Below are positions 18,607-27,646 of a stretch of DNA of 59,672 bases, one piece after another. Each line of letters starts with the position of its first letter. Position 1 is the stretch's first letter. Position numbers and translations under genes: made by a program. Location: contig JANQKZ010000028.1 of the NCBI GenBank assembly GCA_028280845.1, positions 1 through 59,672 of the forward strand. The letters run 5' to 3'. The notes beneath the pieces are model-generated. The model was not told where the DNA came from, ran no database searches, and saw nothing but the letters and a program-made list of their open reading frames with translations. The stretch is from Opitutales bacterium. Its GTDB lineage: Bacteria > Verrucomicrobiota > Verrucomicrobiia > Opitutales > JABSRG01.

Positions 18607-20115
18607 ATGAGTCGGGAACTCCGCATCGCGGTGATACACTACCACCTGAAAAAAGGTGGAGTCACCCGGGTTATTGAAAACACCGCCACTGCCTTTGCCG
18701 AGAGCCCATACCCGGTCAAAATCGGGGTGCTGGCCGGCCCACCGGCTCTCGACTCCCAAAGCCCGCTTGCGAAGGAAATACCCGGGCTGTTCTACACCAA
18801 ACCCTCCGAGCCCTTGGAAGAGGATGCATTGACTCAACGCATTACCCGGGGCGCAGAAACCTTACTCGGGGGGCCTCCGGATGTCTGGCATATCCACAAC
18901 CCCAGCCTGGGCAAAAACAATAATATGGCCGGAGTCATTCGCCGCCTGGCCCAAACCAATACCCCGATCCTTTTCCAGATCCACGACTTTGCCGAGGACA
19001 ACCGACCTCAGAATTATCTCACGCTGAGGGAAGCGGGCGCGTCCATGGATTTTCTCTATCCGCAGGCTGCGCATATTGGCTACTCCGTCATCAATGGCAG
19101 GGACCGCGCCTTGCTTCAGGCGGCAGGCATTCATTCGGACCGTCTCTTCTTCCTGCCCAATTCTATTCCCGCCTCCCCGGGCAACCGACCCCCCGCGCAG
19201 TCTAAAAACGACATTCTCCATAAATTAGGGATTCAGGCCTCGGATATTCTGCTCTATCCGGTTCGGGCTACCCGGAGAAAAAATCTCGGCGAGTTCATCC
19301 TCTGGTCGACCCTGTATTCAAAAAACCACCACATCTCCCCCTTCGAACGGCCCATCTTCCTGAATACTCTGGGCCCGACCAACCCGGACTTCCAGGCTGT
19401 CTTTGACCGGTGGGTGGCCATTTCCAGGCAATATGAGTTACCTGTTCGGTTCGCCGTCGGAGAGGCCTACGGGATTGACTTTGAGTCATTGGTCCATTCG
19501 GCGTCCGCCCTCCTATCGACCAGTGTAGCCGAGGGATTTGGACTCGGTTACCTCGAGCCCTGGACCTTTGGAAAAAGCCTCCTGGGCCGCGACCTGCCCG
19601 AAATAACAAGGGATTTCACGGATCTCGGCCTTCAATTACCCGGACTCTATTCCCGATTGTCCGTTCCCATCGCCTGGTGCGGCGGCACGACCCCTGTCCG
19701 CGACCACCTGTTGGTTCATATGCGAAAGGTATACCGGAAGTTTGGTCGCAATCTGGAGCAAGCCACCCTGTTAGAGTCGGTGGATTCTATTTTAAAAGGC
19801 GATGAAGTGGATTTTGGCCGATTGGATGAGCCCCTTCAGTTCAAAGTCATCGAACACCTGCTGAATCACCCCGGCGATGCCGCACTGCTTACCCCTCATA
19901 CCTTGGGAAACCCGGCGGGCCCCGACGTCATTGAAATCAACAAACAGGTCATTCAGGAACACTTCAGTCCCAGCCGCTATGCGGATACCTTGCATGCCAT
20001 ATATACGACACTCATCGACAGTGCCGCCCGGGAAAATCCCGTAGACTACCTGCCTCCCCAACAGGTGCTCGATCAATTTCTTGAACCATTCCGCTTTAAT
20101 TTATTGAGAAGCTGA
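18607..20115 (+). CDS. Glycosyltransferase, GT4-like
   Basis: A 502-residue GT-B protein. The N-terminus reads RIAVIHYHLKKGGVTRVIEN, with the GGV loop common in GT4 enzymes. WHIHNPSLGKNN and FQIHDFAEDNRP follow, then YPVRATRRKNLGEF near residue 220 in the nucleotide-sugar half, and STSVAEGFGLGYLEPW near 300 with the GFG/E element. The final 120 residues extend beyond a minimal GT4 and are not recognised. It lies 9 bp after gpgS, so it is part of the same operon. It could glycosylate the GpgS product further; the donor sugar is not determinable from the sequence. Confidence 0.8.
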   Translation: MSRELRIAVIHYHLKKGGVTRVIENTATAFAESPYPVKIGVLAGPPALDSQSPLAKEIPGLFYTKPSEPLEEDALTQRITRGAETLLGGPPDVWHIHNPSLGKNNNMAGVIRRLAQTNTPILFQIHDFAEDNRPQNYLTLREAGASMDFLYPQAAHIGYSVINGRDRALLQAAGIHSDRLFFLPNSIPASPGNRPPAQSKNDILHKLGIQASDILLYPVRATRRKNLGEFILWSTLYSKNHHISPFERPIFLNTLGPTNPDFQAVFDRWVAISRQYELPVRFAVGEAYGIDFESLVHSASALLSTSVAEGFGLGYLEPWTFGKSLLGRDLPEITRDFTDLGLQLPGLYSRLSVPIAWCGGTTPVRDHLLVHMRKVYRKFGRNLEQATLLESVDSILKGDEVDFGRLDEPLQFKVIEHLLNHPGDAALLTPHTLGNPAGPDVIEINKQVIQEHFSPSRYADTLHAIYTTLIDSAARENPVDYLPPQQVLDQFLEPFRFNLLRS

Positions 20116-20117
20116 CC

Positions 20118-21008
20118 ATGTCAACGGGCCTTCATCACTACATTCAGCAACAGGCCTCTCCACTCGAAGCCATTCCCACCGGGCAGGAACCCGCCACCCC
20201 GCCCCTTCCCGGAATCAGGGCTGTCGTCTTTGATGTCTACGGGACACTCATCATTTCTGGCGTCGGAGACATCAGCCTGGCTTCCGCGGACAACAAAGAC
20301 CAGGCCATCCGCAAGAGCTTAGAAGCCTATGGCCTGAATTTAGGCCACCTTCAGGAAGATCTGTGGACACGTTTCCAAGGCGTCGTCAAGGTCCATCAGG
20401 ACAATCGACGAAAGGAAGGCATCCCCTATCCAGAGGTAGAAATCCGCAAGGTTTGGAAAGACCTGATCCAGCAGTTATTGGTCGAGGGAGCCATCGAAAC
20501 AGATCCGATTGCAGATATCGACGCCTTTTCCCTGAGTTATGAGATGCAGGTCAACCCGGTCTGGCCCATGCCAAACCTTACCTCCACCCTGGAAACACTC
20601 CAAATCCATGGACTCCCCATGGGCATCATTTCCAATGCCCAGTTTTTCTCCCCCCTGATCCTGGAAACCTTTCTCCGACGCGACCTGGAGACGGCCGGAT
20701 TCTCTCTCAACTGCAATGTCTGGAGTTATCTGGAACTGGAAGGCAAACCATCCCAAGGCCTCTACCAGAAAGCCCGGGAACGCTGGATTTCCACCCGGAA
20801 CATCGAGCCCTCCGAGATCCTCTATGTCGGGAATGATATGCGAAACGATATCTGGCCCGCCCAGGCTCTCGGATTCAGAACTGCCCTCTTTGCCGGGGAC
20901 CAACGTTCACTCCGGCTTCGGGACGATGATGCGGATTGCCAAGGGGTCCAGCCCGACTGGGTCATTACCGATCTTGCACAGATCGTGGATGCCCTTCTTG
21001 CTGGATAA
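20118..21008 (+). CDS. HAD-superfamily phosphatase, candidate glucosyl-3-phosphoglycerate phosphatase
   Basis: The 296-residue protein has HAD motif I as VVFDVYGTLI (residues about 37-46), motif II around IISNAQFF (near 175), the motif III lysine in EGKPSQG (near 215) and motif IV as VGNDMRNDIWPA (near 240). The DxYGT form of motif I is common in class I haloacid-dehalogenase-like members. The first 30 residues are a Pro-rich leader outside the fold. It starts 2 bp after the upstream GT stop. Dephosphorylation of glucosyl-3-phosphoglycerate is the missing step in the pathway started by GpgS, so this is the natural candidate. That assignment rests on context only. Confidence 0.78.
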   Translation: MSTGLHHYIQQQASPLEAIPTGQEPATPPLPGIRAVVFDVYGTLIISGVGDISLASADNKDQAIRKSLEAYGLNLGHLQEDLWTRFQGVVKVHQDNRRKEGIPYPEVEIRKVWKDLIQQLLVEGAIETDPIADIDAFSLSYEMQVNPVWPMPNLTSTLETLQIHGLPMGIISNAQFFSPLILETFLRRDLETAGFSLNCNVWSYLELEGKPSQGLYQKARERWISTRNIEPSEILYVGNDMRNDIWPAQALGFRTALFAGDQRSLRLRDDDADCQGVQPDWVITDLAQIVDALLAG

Positions 21009-21034
21009 GATATCGTCCAATTGCTTGTCCAAAT

Positions 21035-21925
21035 TTGAATATCCTGATTGCAGGCCTGCCCAAAACCGGAACCACCGGCTTGGTACAATATATTTTTAAT
21101 TCCCTCGAAGGAAAAGTAGACATCCAGTTCGAGGGTCATGCCTTTGTCCCTCCAAAAGGGAACCCCGATCATGTCCTGGCCAAAATCCTCATCAACGAAA
21201 CCGCCTATACGGTCGATTTGGATTCTTACCGGGAATTCGAGAAACGAATCTTCATTATCAGGGACCCGCGGGATGCGCTGATCAGCGGTCACCTCTACCG
21301 TTTTTTCGATCCAGTCCTCTCCGACCACCCCGATAAAGTCAGTCGCTATCTCGCAGCCCTGGAAGCCAAGGAGCAGGAACCGTTGGCGCACAGCTTTCTC
21401 TCCCTCGACATCCTCGTCATGTCCCTCCTGCACAACCAGAATTACGCTTACGAGGACCAAAGTATCCGGGAGCATTTGAAGGAGGTCCACACCCGGGCAC
21501 TCGTCGAAGATGCAGCCCGGTTTGCCGGGCAACACCCCGACTTTTTTATCTTTCGCTATGAAGACATGGTCAGCGGACAGTTCTCGGCGTTGGAATCCTA
21601 CTTGGGGGTTTCGATCCAAACCGAAGAAAAATTCAGCCGAAAGGTAACCCTGTCTAAACAACGGGTTCGACGAACCGGTAGCTCAGGGGATTGGAAAAAC
21701 TGGTTCACCCAAGACGATGTGGACTTCTTCCAACCCGCCTTCGGTCCACCCATGGAAGATCTCGGATATGAGCCGGATTGGTCCCTACCGGACTCTCCCA
21801 CGCTGGCCCCCGCAACAGGCTCTGACTATATTCGCAAACTGATTCACGAACGGCATAACCCTCCACCTCCTACCTTGAAGACTCGATTCCTCAAACTCTT
21901 CAAACCGCGCGGTTCCAATCGCTGA
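21035..21925 (+). CDS. PAPS-dependent sulfotransferase-like protein
   Basis: The protein begins its fold with NILIAGLPKTGTTGLVQYIF, a clear 5'-phosphosulfate-binding loop (PKTGTT). IFIIRDPRDALISGHLYRF follows as the 3'-phosphate-binding element and FIFRYEDMVSG near the middle, all standard for sulfotransferases. About 297 residues follow the proposed start. The frame is open from 20936, but that upstream part lies inside the HAD gene. No ATG precedes the P-loop, so the TTG at 21035 is the best start and translation is uncertain. It ends the GpgS operon, which suggests that a sugar or lipid acceptor made by the cluster may be sulfated. The acceptor is unknown. Confidence 0.75.
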   Translation: MNILIAGLPKTGTTGLVQYIFNSLEGKVDIQFEGHAFVPPKGNPDHVLAKILINETAYTVDLDSYREFEKRIFIIRDPRDALISGHLYRFFDPVLSDHPDKVSRYLAALEAKEQEPLAHSFLSLDILVMSLLHNQNYAYEDQSIREHLKEVHTRALVEDAARFAGQHPDFFIFRYEDMVSGQFSALESYLGVSIQTEEKFSRKVTLSKQRVRRTGSSGDWKNWFTQDDVDFFQPAFGPPMEDLGYEPDWSLPDSPTLAPATGSDYIRKLIHERHNPPPPTLKTRFLKLFKPRGSNR

Positions 21926-22198
21926 CCTTCCGATAAAAGCTAAACGAATATTGGGGTTTATAGGCCTCTATGGGTTTGAGGTTACCCTTCCCTTTGCCGT
22001 GCTGATGTTGTTCCCCTCCGTGTCGACAACCCCTCCTCAGCTGGAGCGTGTCGCCCTCTCCTCCCCAGTGCCGTTTTTGATAATCTTCCTGTTCAGCCAG
22101 TCGATGAAACCCGATTCCAGGCAGGAGTAGCCACCCCGGGTTGCAGAATAAAATTGACTCCCTGAAACTTCCCTGAACTCCCCTCTGTTTAAGAGGAT

Positions 22199-23185
22199 AT
22201 GATCCCCAAACGAATTTTAATTGCGATCGGCTGTCTGGCCTTCCTCTTACCGGTCGCTCTCATCCTTGCGCACGAGGGTGAACACAACCATGACGACGCC
22301 GATCTTGTTTTAACCGCCTCCCCCTGGCTAACGGGTTCCACGAATGTCAAAATCTATGTGAGTGGTTCCAAGCGAGTAATCGAATCCAACGGTATTCCCG
22401 ATCACAGCACCGGCCGCTTCCCGAACTCCGGCAACCCGCACCGAATCTCTGAACAGACCTACCGCTTTGAGATGCCACTCAACCCCGTGGCCGGAGATCA
22501 ACCCACTCCGATGATGATGCAACCCTTTGGCGTCGCCCTGAATGGAGTCCCCTTCGACCCCGGTGCCGCCGAATTCTACAAAAACGACCGACATTCCGGG
22601 TGGCAGTATGAAGCCCTCGGCGGAGCCGTCTCCCTCGGTCTGGATTGGAATAATGCCCACGTCCAGCCCACAGGTGCTTACCACTATCACGGCATTCCCG
22701 CGGAACTGCTCAAGCAGGAAATAACCCAGGACAAAGACATGGTCCTCCTCGGTTGGGCTGCCGACGGCTTCCCCATCTATGGCCCCTGGGGTTACCGGGA
22801 TCCGGAAAGCGCCCACAGCGGCCTGCTCCAGCTCAAATCCAGCTACCGGATTAAAGATGGATACCGCCCCAGCGGAGAATCCGGTCCCGGCGGCCGCTAT
22901 GATGGCAGCTTCGTCCAGGACTTTGAATACGTCGAAGGATTGGGAGATCTGGATCGTTGCAACGGTCGCTTCGGAGTCACCCCCGAATTCCCTGAGGGGA
23001 CCTACTACTATGTCCTGACCGAAGACTACCCCTTCATCCCCCGGTATTTCAAAGGCACCCCCGATCCCAGCTTCGACCGCCGGGCCCAACGCGGTAACCG
23101 CCCCCCGCCGCGGGGCCGCGACCGCCGTGGCATACCTCCGCCCCCCACCAACACCTTCCCAGGTTCCTCAAACCTCACCGAATAA
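22199..23185 (+). CDS. Secreted YHYH-domain protein
   Basis: A 328-residue protein with a signal sequence (ILIAIGCLAFLLPVALILAHE) immediately followed by a short His-rich stretch EGEHNHDD. The hallmark GAYHYHGIP lies near residue 160, preceded by GVALNGVPFDPGAAE and followed by LLGWAADGFPIYGPWGY, which together define the YHYH domain. The C-terminal 40 residues are Arg/Pro-rich and probably disordered. YHYH proteins are found in marine and PVC bacteria; their function is unknown, though the histidines suggest metal binding. The 270 bp upstream shows no gene. Confidence 0.82.
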   Translation: MIPKRILIAIGCLAFLLPVALILAHEGEHNHDDADLVLTASPWLTGSTNVKIYVSGSKRVIESNGIPDHSTGRFPNSGNPHRISEQTYRFEMPLNPVAGDQPTPMMMQPFGVALNGVPFDPGAAEFYKNDRHSGWQYEALGGAVSLGLDWNNAHVQPTGAYHYHGIPAELLKQEITQDKDMVLLGWAADGFPIYGPWGYRDPESAHSGLLQLKSSYRIKDGYRPSGESGPGGRYDGSFVQDFEYVEGLGDLDRCNGRFGVTPEFPEGTYYYVLTEDYPFIPRYFKGTPDPSFDRRAQRGNRPPPRGRDRRGIPPPPTNTFPGSSNLTE

Positions 23186-23198
23186 CCCTCCCGGCAGG

Positions 23199-23223
23199 GT
23201 GTATATACACTGCGTATATACAC
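23199..23223. repeat. Palindromic tatatac repeat between convergent genes
   Basis: The gap between the YHYH gene and the convergent PQQ dehydrogenase gene contains GTGTATATACAC, a perfect 12-bp palindrome, followed after TGC by a second GTATATACAC. Positions are within a base or two. It could be a bidirectional termination structure or a protein site. No T-run follows, so an intrinsic terminator is not clear. Confidence 0.4.
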
Positions 23224-23260
23224 ACGTTTTGCATGCCTCCCCCTTATCCCTCGATCCATT

Positions 23261-25429
23261 CTAGGGGAGGCTAAAAGCAACGTAGGCATCTCCACTTGGC
23301 GTCCCTCCTCGACCTCCACCCCCACAGGCAATCACAAGGTATTGTTTGCCCTCAATAGAATAGGTAGTCGGAACGGCGTATCCGGCGGCGGGCAAGGTGG
23401 CGACCCACAATTCCTCTCCCGTTTTCGAATCAAAGGCGCGGATTTTTTCATCGGTGGTGGAGGCGATAAAGACCAGACCCCCAGCCGTACTGATGCAGCC
23501 TCCAAAGTTGCGATTCCCGGTGAGTGGAATTCCCATGTCGGAGAGTTCTTTGACTTCTCCCAAAGGGACTTTCCATTTCAATTTTCCAGTCGCGAGATCA
23601 ATAGCATTTAAACTTCCCCAGGGTGGTTTGGAAAAGGGGTAACCCTTCTCGTCAAAAAACTTGTGATATCCGGTCGAAACAAACTTTAACTCCGACGAAT
23701 CTTCCGCTCCTTGGCCAGCATCCAGGCCTACGCCGGCATTGATAAACTGAACCAGGGCAGCTAACTGCTGGTCGGAAAATTGCGGATAGCCGGGCATCGC
23801 CCCTTTCCCGTCCGTAATGAGGGCCTTGATTTCTGTATCCGTTTTGGAATCTCTCAGTCCCCGCAAACCGGGAAATGCGGGAGGAATTCCATTGAGGTCT
23901 GCCCCGTGGCAGACCGCACAATTCATGGCGTATAAACTCCGGCCTGCGGACAGCAGCTCTCCTTGAGCAGGATTGCTATCATCGATGAACCCCACCTGAT
24001 CGGACACACCCACCCGCTTCACCTGGTTGATGGAAGCAAATTCATTCGCATTCACAAAAAGCGTGCCCGACGTCGGGTCGATCGAAGCCCCACCCCACAA
24101 GGCCCCGCCCCAGGTGCTGGGCATAGCGAGACTCCCTTCAATACTGGGCGGGGTAAAACGTCCCTCATACCGGTATTGCCGGTAGGCTTCCAGGGCATCC
24201 TCTCCTGTCCCGGTGGAGAAGCTGCGAAGATCCTCGGGTCCGAGGCTTTGCCGGGTAAAAAAACCGGTTGTCGGGATACGCTGGGTAGGCCAGGCAACTT
24301 CCCCCGGAACCGTCGAGGCTGGCACCGGGACTTCTTTCATCGGGTATAGCGGACGACCCGTTTCCCGATCCAGGAGAATAAGGTAGCCCATCTTTGTAGG
24401 CTGGACCACCACGTCACGTAATACACCATCGATCTCAATCGTGACCAAGCCGGGAGCACACGGCAGGTCATAGTCCCAGAGGTCATGCTGCACGATCTGG
24501 TAATGCCAGATATACGCTCCTGTCCGGGCATCAACCGCGACGATACAGTTGCCGAATAGGTTTTCTCCAAGCCGGTTAGCGCCATAAAAATCGTAAGTCG
24601 GAGACCCGGTTGCCAGAAACACCCAACCTCGCTCCTGGTCCAGGCTGAAACCGCCCCAGACATTGGTGCCTCCGTAGGTTTCCCCCTCCAGTTTTTGCCA
24701 GGTTTCAGCACCCAATTCACCCTCCTCGGGAATCGGCTGAAAACTCCAGACCAGTTCACCGCTACGCACATCGTATGCCCGTACATCTCCCGGTGATGCC
24801 TGGTACCCCTCACCAGTCGCGGACCCCATGATGATCAGATCTTCAAATATGATTCCGGGTGAGGTCACGGACAAGCTCAACTGCTCGGGTGGACGCCCCA
24901 AGTGCTCCCTCAAATCGATCTTGCTGTCGCTTCCAAATCCGGGGATCCGTTTCCCCGTGAAGGCATCAACCGCAAACAAATGGTGCCCAGCCGTAAAGAA
25001 GATCCGGGCGTCCCCATCCATCTCCCAGAACGTCACGCCACGGTTCACCCCACCAATTTTGTTTTTTTCGTTGGGGTGAACACGCCACACTTCCTCTCCG
25101 GTGGCCGCATCCACTGCCACGACGGATAATTGCGGGGTAGTCAGGTAAAGGAGGCCATGGTGCATAATCGAGTTACACTGGATCATCGTGCGTTCTCCCG
25201 CATCCCCCGACCGGTAGATCCAGGCAACTTCAAGGTCTCCCACATTATCCCGGTTCACCTGATCCAGGGAGGAATACTGTATGGCCTCGGCTCCACCACG
25301 ATAGATCGGCCAGGAGGAACAGGGCTCAATCCCCAACCCCTCATGTATCGGGGTAACGAATACAACCCATGCAAGAAAAGGAATACCACTCGTGATTTTC
25401 AATTTCTGACCTCTCCCTTCTTCATTCAA
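23261..25429 (-). CDS. PQQ-dependent dehydrogenase with inserted cytochrome c domain
   Basis: A 722-residue exported quinoprotein. After a signal-like N-terminus (IPFLAWVVFVTPIHEGLG) come beta-propeller blades beginning SSWPIYRGGAEAIQYS and DLEVAWIYRSGD, and several TGEEVWR/LVWSFQP-type W-motifs of PQQ dehydrogenases. Near residue 495 a cytochrome c segment is inserted (YAMNCAVCHGADLNG, with CxxCH), after which propeller blades resume and end near SGDAYVAFSLP. Such enzymes oxidise sugars or alcohols in the periplasm and pass electrons to the heme domain. Heme attachment would use the ResB/CcsA genes at 32.5-35.7 kb. The substrate is unknown. The formylglycine enzyme gene lies 3 bp upstream, suggesting an operon. 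Confidence 0.88.
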   Translation of the reverse strand: MNEEGRGQKLKITSGIPFLAWVVFVTPIHEGLGIEPCSSWPIYRGGAEAIQYSSLDQVNRDNVGDLEVAWIYRSGDAGERTMIQCNSIMHHGLLYLTTPQLSVVAVDAATGEEVWRVHPNEKNKIGGVNRGVTFWEMDGDARIFFTAGHHLFAVDAFTGKRIPGFGSDSKIDLREHLGRPPEQLSLSVTSPGIIFEDLIIMGSATGEGYQASPGDVRAYDVRSGELVWSFQPIPEEGELGAETWQKLEGETYGGTNVWGGFSLDQERGWVFLATGSPTYDFYGANRLGENLFGNCIVAVDARTGAYIWHYQIVQHDLWDYDLPCAPGLVTIEIDGVLRDVVVQPTKMGYLILLDRETGRPLYPMKEVPVPASTVPGEVAWPTQRIPTTGFFTRQSLGPEDLRSFSTGTGEDALEAYRQYRYEGRFTPPSIEGSLAMPSTWGGALWGGASIDPTSGTLFVNANEFASINQVKRVGVSDQVGFIDDSNPAQGELLSAGRSLYAMNCAVCHGADLNGIPPAFPGLRGLRDSKTDTEIKALITDGKGAMPGYPQFSDQQLAALVQFINAGVGLDAGQGAEDSSELKFVSTGYHKFFDEKGYPFSKPPWGSLNAIDLATGKLKWKVPLGEVKELSDMGIPLTGNRNFGGCISTAGGLVFIASTTDEKIRAFDSKTGEELWVATLPAAGYAVPTTYSIEGKQYLVIACGGGGRGGTPSGDAYVAFSLP

Positions 25430-25432
25430 CCA

Positions 25433-26431
25433 TCATCCCTGAATATCGCGCGCCACGCGAAATCCCATATTCGTGGTTGCCGAGTCGGGAGCGTTGCTGG
25501 TTCTGGCCCCAACGCGGTAGCGGTTGCAATAGCTATCATGACATAGAAAACTTCCCCCACGAATAACCCTTGCAGTCCCTGTGCTCGGCCCCTTGGGATT
25601 TATTCGGGTTTTGGGGCTAGCCGGCACATGCCAGTCGGGGCTAAACCAGTCCCCACACCACTCCCAGATATTGCCCGACATATTATAAAACCCCCAGGGA
25701 TTGGCTTTAAAACTCTTAGCGGGTGCGGTCCACGCATATCCGTCCTCAGCCGAATTTTGAGTCGGGAAGCTTCCCTGCCAGATGTTGCAGCGGTGTTTAC
25801 CCTCCGGCTTGAGTTCACTCCCCCAGGGAAACCGCTGGGTTTCCAAGCCCCCCCGGGCGGCATATTCCCACTCCGCTTCCGTCGGGAGTCGATACCCCGC
25901 CCATTCACAATAGGCCTGGGCGTCATTCCAGCTCACATGAACCACAGGGTGCTCCATTCGGGTTTTGAGGTGCGACCCCGGTCCCTCCGGTTTGCGCCAG
26001 GAGGCCCCTTCTACCCCATACCACCATTGCAACCCTTTAACCGACCGGTCGGGTTTCAACTTGCGTTGCTTCGACTTCGGTAGCTGCCCCATAAAGACAT
26101 AGCTCCAGCCAAAACGCTCCGATTCAGTCAGGTAATCGGTGGATTCAATAAACTTAGAAAACTGTTCGTTGGTCACCGTCGTGGCTCCCAGATAAAAGGG
26201 ACTTATTTCCACGTCACGCACGGGACCTTCACCATCTGCCGTCCAACCGTCCGCATCCCTTGACCCCATTTTAAAAATGCCTCCCTCAAGCCGAATCATA
26301 CCGCCCAGATCACCCGTGCGAGCAACACCGATTCGATCCTGGGCACCAGTGTCCTTACCCACCGCCATGGGGGTCTGACAACCGGCCTGGCTTTGTGGTG
26401 GAGGGCAACAGGACTGATCTCCAGGTAACAT
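25433..26431 (-). CDS. Formylglycine-generating enzyme (SUMF1 family)
   Basis: A 332-residue protein with the complete FGE-sulfatase domain: GGIFKMGSRDADGW near residue 50, HVSWNDAQAYCEWAGYRLPTEAEWEYAARGG near 165-195 (given as a stretch only for location), NIWQGSFPTQN, and MSGNIWEWCGDW. The C-terminal SFLCHDSYCNRYRVGAR carries both active-site cysteines of true formylglycine-generating enzymes. Intact cysteines imply the copper-dependent oxidation of a sulfatase Cys or Ser-motif to formylglycine, as in aerobic SUMF1. The N-terminus (GDQSCCPPPQ) is cysteine-rich as in human SUMF1 and lacks an evident signal peptide. No sulfatase gene is in the window, so the client must be elsewhere. It is followed 3 bp later by the PQQ dehydrogenase. 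Confidence 0.88.
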   Translation of the reverse strand: MLPGDQSCCPPPQSQAGCQTPMAVGKDTGAQDRIGVARTGDLGGMIRLEGGIFKMGSRDADGWTADGEGPVRDVEISPFYLGATTVTNEQFSKFIESTDYLTESERFGWSYVFMGQLPKSKQRKLKPDRSVKGLQWWYGVEGASWRKPEGPGSHLKTRMEHPVVHVSWNDAQAYCEWAGYRLPTEAEWEYAARGGLETQRFPWGSELKPEGKHRCNIWQGSFPTQNSAEDGYAWTAPAKSFKANPWGFYNMSGNIWEWCGDWFSPDWHVPASPKTRINPKGPSTGTARVIRGGSFLCHDSYCNRYRVGARTSNAPDSATTNMGFRVARDIQG

Positions 26432-26475
26432 GGCTACCAGAGTCTATCCTGGAAAAGGTCTGTCAAGGGCAGAGC

Positions 26476-27000
26476 CTACTGAGCCCCTTCCCAGCAGTGG
26501 TCAAAGAGGAGCGTCCATTCCCGTTTCTGAATCTCCAGACAACTCGCTTTATCTTCAAAGTTATGGGCCTGGGCCGCTTCGACCCGGTCCACAAAGGAAT
26601 AGGGTGAACCGTAATCATCCCCAAATTCATACTTCAAAGCATCAAACACAGGGTGGGCCCCTGCCTGGCGAAACCAATATTTGGCATTTGAAAAATCCCC
26701 TTCCCGGCGATGCATGATCCCGTGCCAGAAAGAACCGCTCGGCGTTTCCACCTGCTGAGCGAGTTGATGGGCGCGATCCAGCTCGTCCTGGAGCAAAAAA
26801 CAGGCGGCCAGACAGCAGAAGGCATAATCATGATCCTGGATATGTCCCCCCGGGAACAAGTCTTCAGCTGCCACCGATTCTACCGCTTCCATCCCGGCGG
26901 CGTTCAAGGTCCCGGGTCCTAACGCGGGCTCCGGAGCTGTTCGAATGATTTTATCGACCAAAGGACTGTAGCTTTCCATTGCTCCAGAATAACGATCCAT
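26476..27000 (-). CDS. Conserved hypothetical protein
   Basis: The 174-residue protein has no signal or membrane segment. It contains FWHGIMHRREGDFSNAKYWF near residue 100 followed by GAHPVF, a pattern I associate with a conserved hypothetical family of PVC and acidobacterial genomes. The paired short helices (HQLAQQVE and SNAKYWFRQAG) look TPR-like. Function is unknown. It stands 45 bp upstream of the formylglycine enzyme gene on the same strand and may share its transcript. The gap on its 5' side up to the rplS terminator contains one short 'aatcggaggtcagaaac' repeat discussed in the findings. Confidence 0.7.
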   Translation of the reverse strand: MDRYSGAMESYSPLVDKIIRTAPEPALGPGTLNAAGMEAVESVAAEDLFPGGHIQDHDYAFCCLAACFLLQDELDRAHQLAQQVETPSGSFWHGIMHRREGDFSNAKYWFRQAGAHPVFDALKYEFGDDYGSPYSFVDRVEAAQAHNFEDKASCLEIQKREWTLLFDHCWEGAQ

Positions 27001-27201
27001 AAATGAGGGTCGAGCCTCTTTCCCCTCTCCTCTTCCTCTGAGTCTGAATCAAAAATCGGAGGTCAGAAACCGGAATCCCGCACCTGTAACCAAAAGGAAC
27101 ACCTCGCAAAGCCCCTTCGGCCCAAGGATCCCCTCTACATCTTCCTTTACTAAGAGTAGGGCGCAACGCGCCTGACATAGCGTGATTTATCCATTGCACA
27201 C

Positions 27202-27234
27202 AAAAAACCCCGGGGCTGCTTCTACCACGGGGTT
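27202..27234 (-). terminator. Intrinsic terminator after rplS
   Basis: On the minus strand, AACCCCG and CGGGGTT form a stem around a 15-nt loop, directly followed by a run of T residues (six A on the plus strand at 27202-27207). It sits 24 bp beyond the rplS stop and ends the rpsP-trmD-rplS transcript. Confidence 0.85.
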
Positions 27235-27257
27235 CTAAAATGGGAAAAATCCTGAAA

Positions 27258-27626
27258 TTAGGACCGGCGAGCTTCGTAGAGGCGCTTTTCCTTCACCTGA
27301 TTGGCGGCCTTACCTATGCGGTCACGCATATAATACATCCGGGCCCGCATCGTAATGGATTCCCGATCGACTTCGATCTTCACGATATTGGGACTGTGGA
27401 CAGGAAACACTTTTTCCACGCCAACCCCGGAAGCAATCCGCCGCACAGTGAAGGATTCGTGAATGCCACTTCCCTTCCGGGAAATAACGATACCAGCAAA
27501 AATCTGGACCCGCTCTTTGTCCCCTTCCCGTACCCGGGTGTGCACTTTAACACCGTCTCCGACCTTAAAATTATCGCGGCCGGGGAGGAGCTGTTCCTTT
27601 GTAATTTCTTCGATGATGGCGTTCAT
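27258..27626 (-). CDS. rplS: 50S ribosomal protein L19
   Basis: The 122-residue protein begins MNAIIEEITKEQL and contains FKVGDGVKVHTRVREG, VQIFAGIVISRKGSG and FTVRRIASGVGVEKVFP, the diagnostic L19 sequence. RVREG-type residues contact 16S/23S rRNA at the subunit interface. The ATG at 27626 is preceded by an AAAGGAACT ribosome binding site; the longer frame upstream overlaps trmD and is not used. It is the last gene of the rpsP-trmD-rplS operon and is followed by a strong terminator. Confidence 0.97.
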   Translation of the reverse strand: MNAIIEEITKEQLLPGRDNFKVGDGVKVHTRVREGDKERVQIFAGIVISRKGSGIHESFTVRRIASGVGVEKVFPVHSPNIVKIEVDRESITMRARMYYMRDRIGKAANQVKEKRLYEARRS

Positions 27627-27646
27627 GGTTTTAGTTCCTTTAAAGA

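Noticed and set aside
20936-21034. Upstream extension of the sulfotransferase starting inside the HAD gene
   Set aside because: The added residues (PRGPARLGHYRSC...) overlap the HAD C-terminal coding region and resemble nothing in the family.
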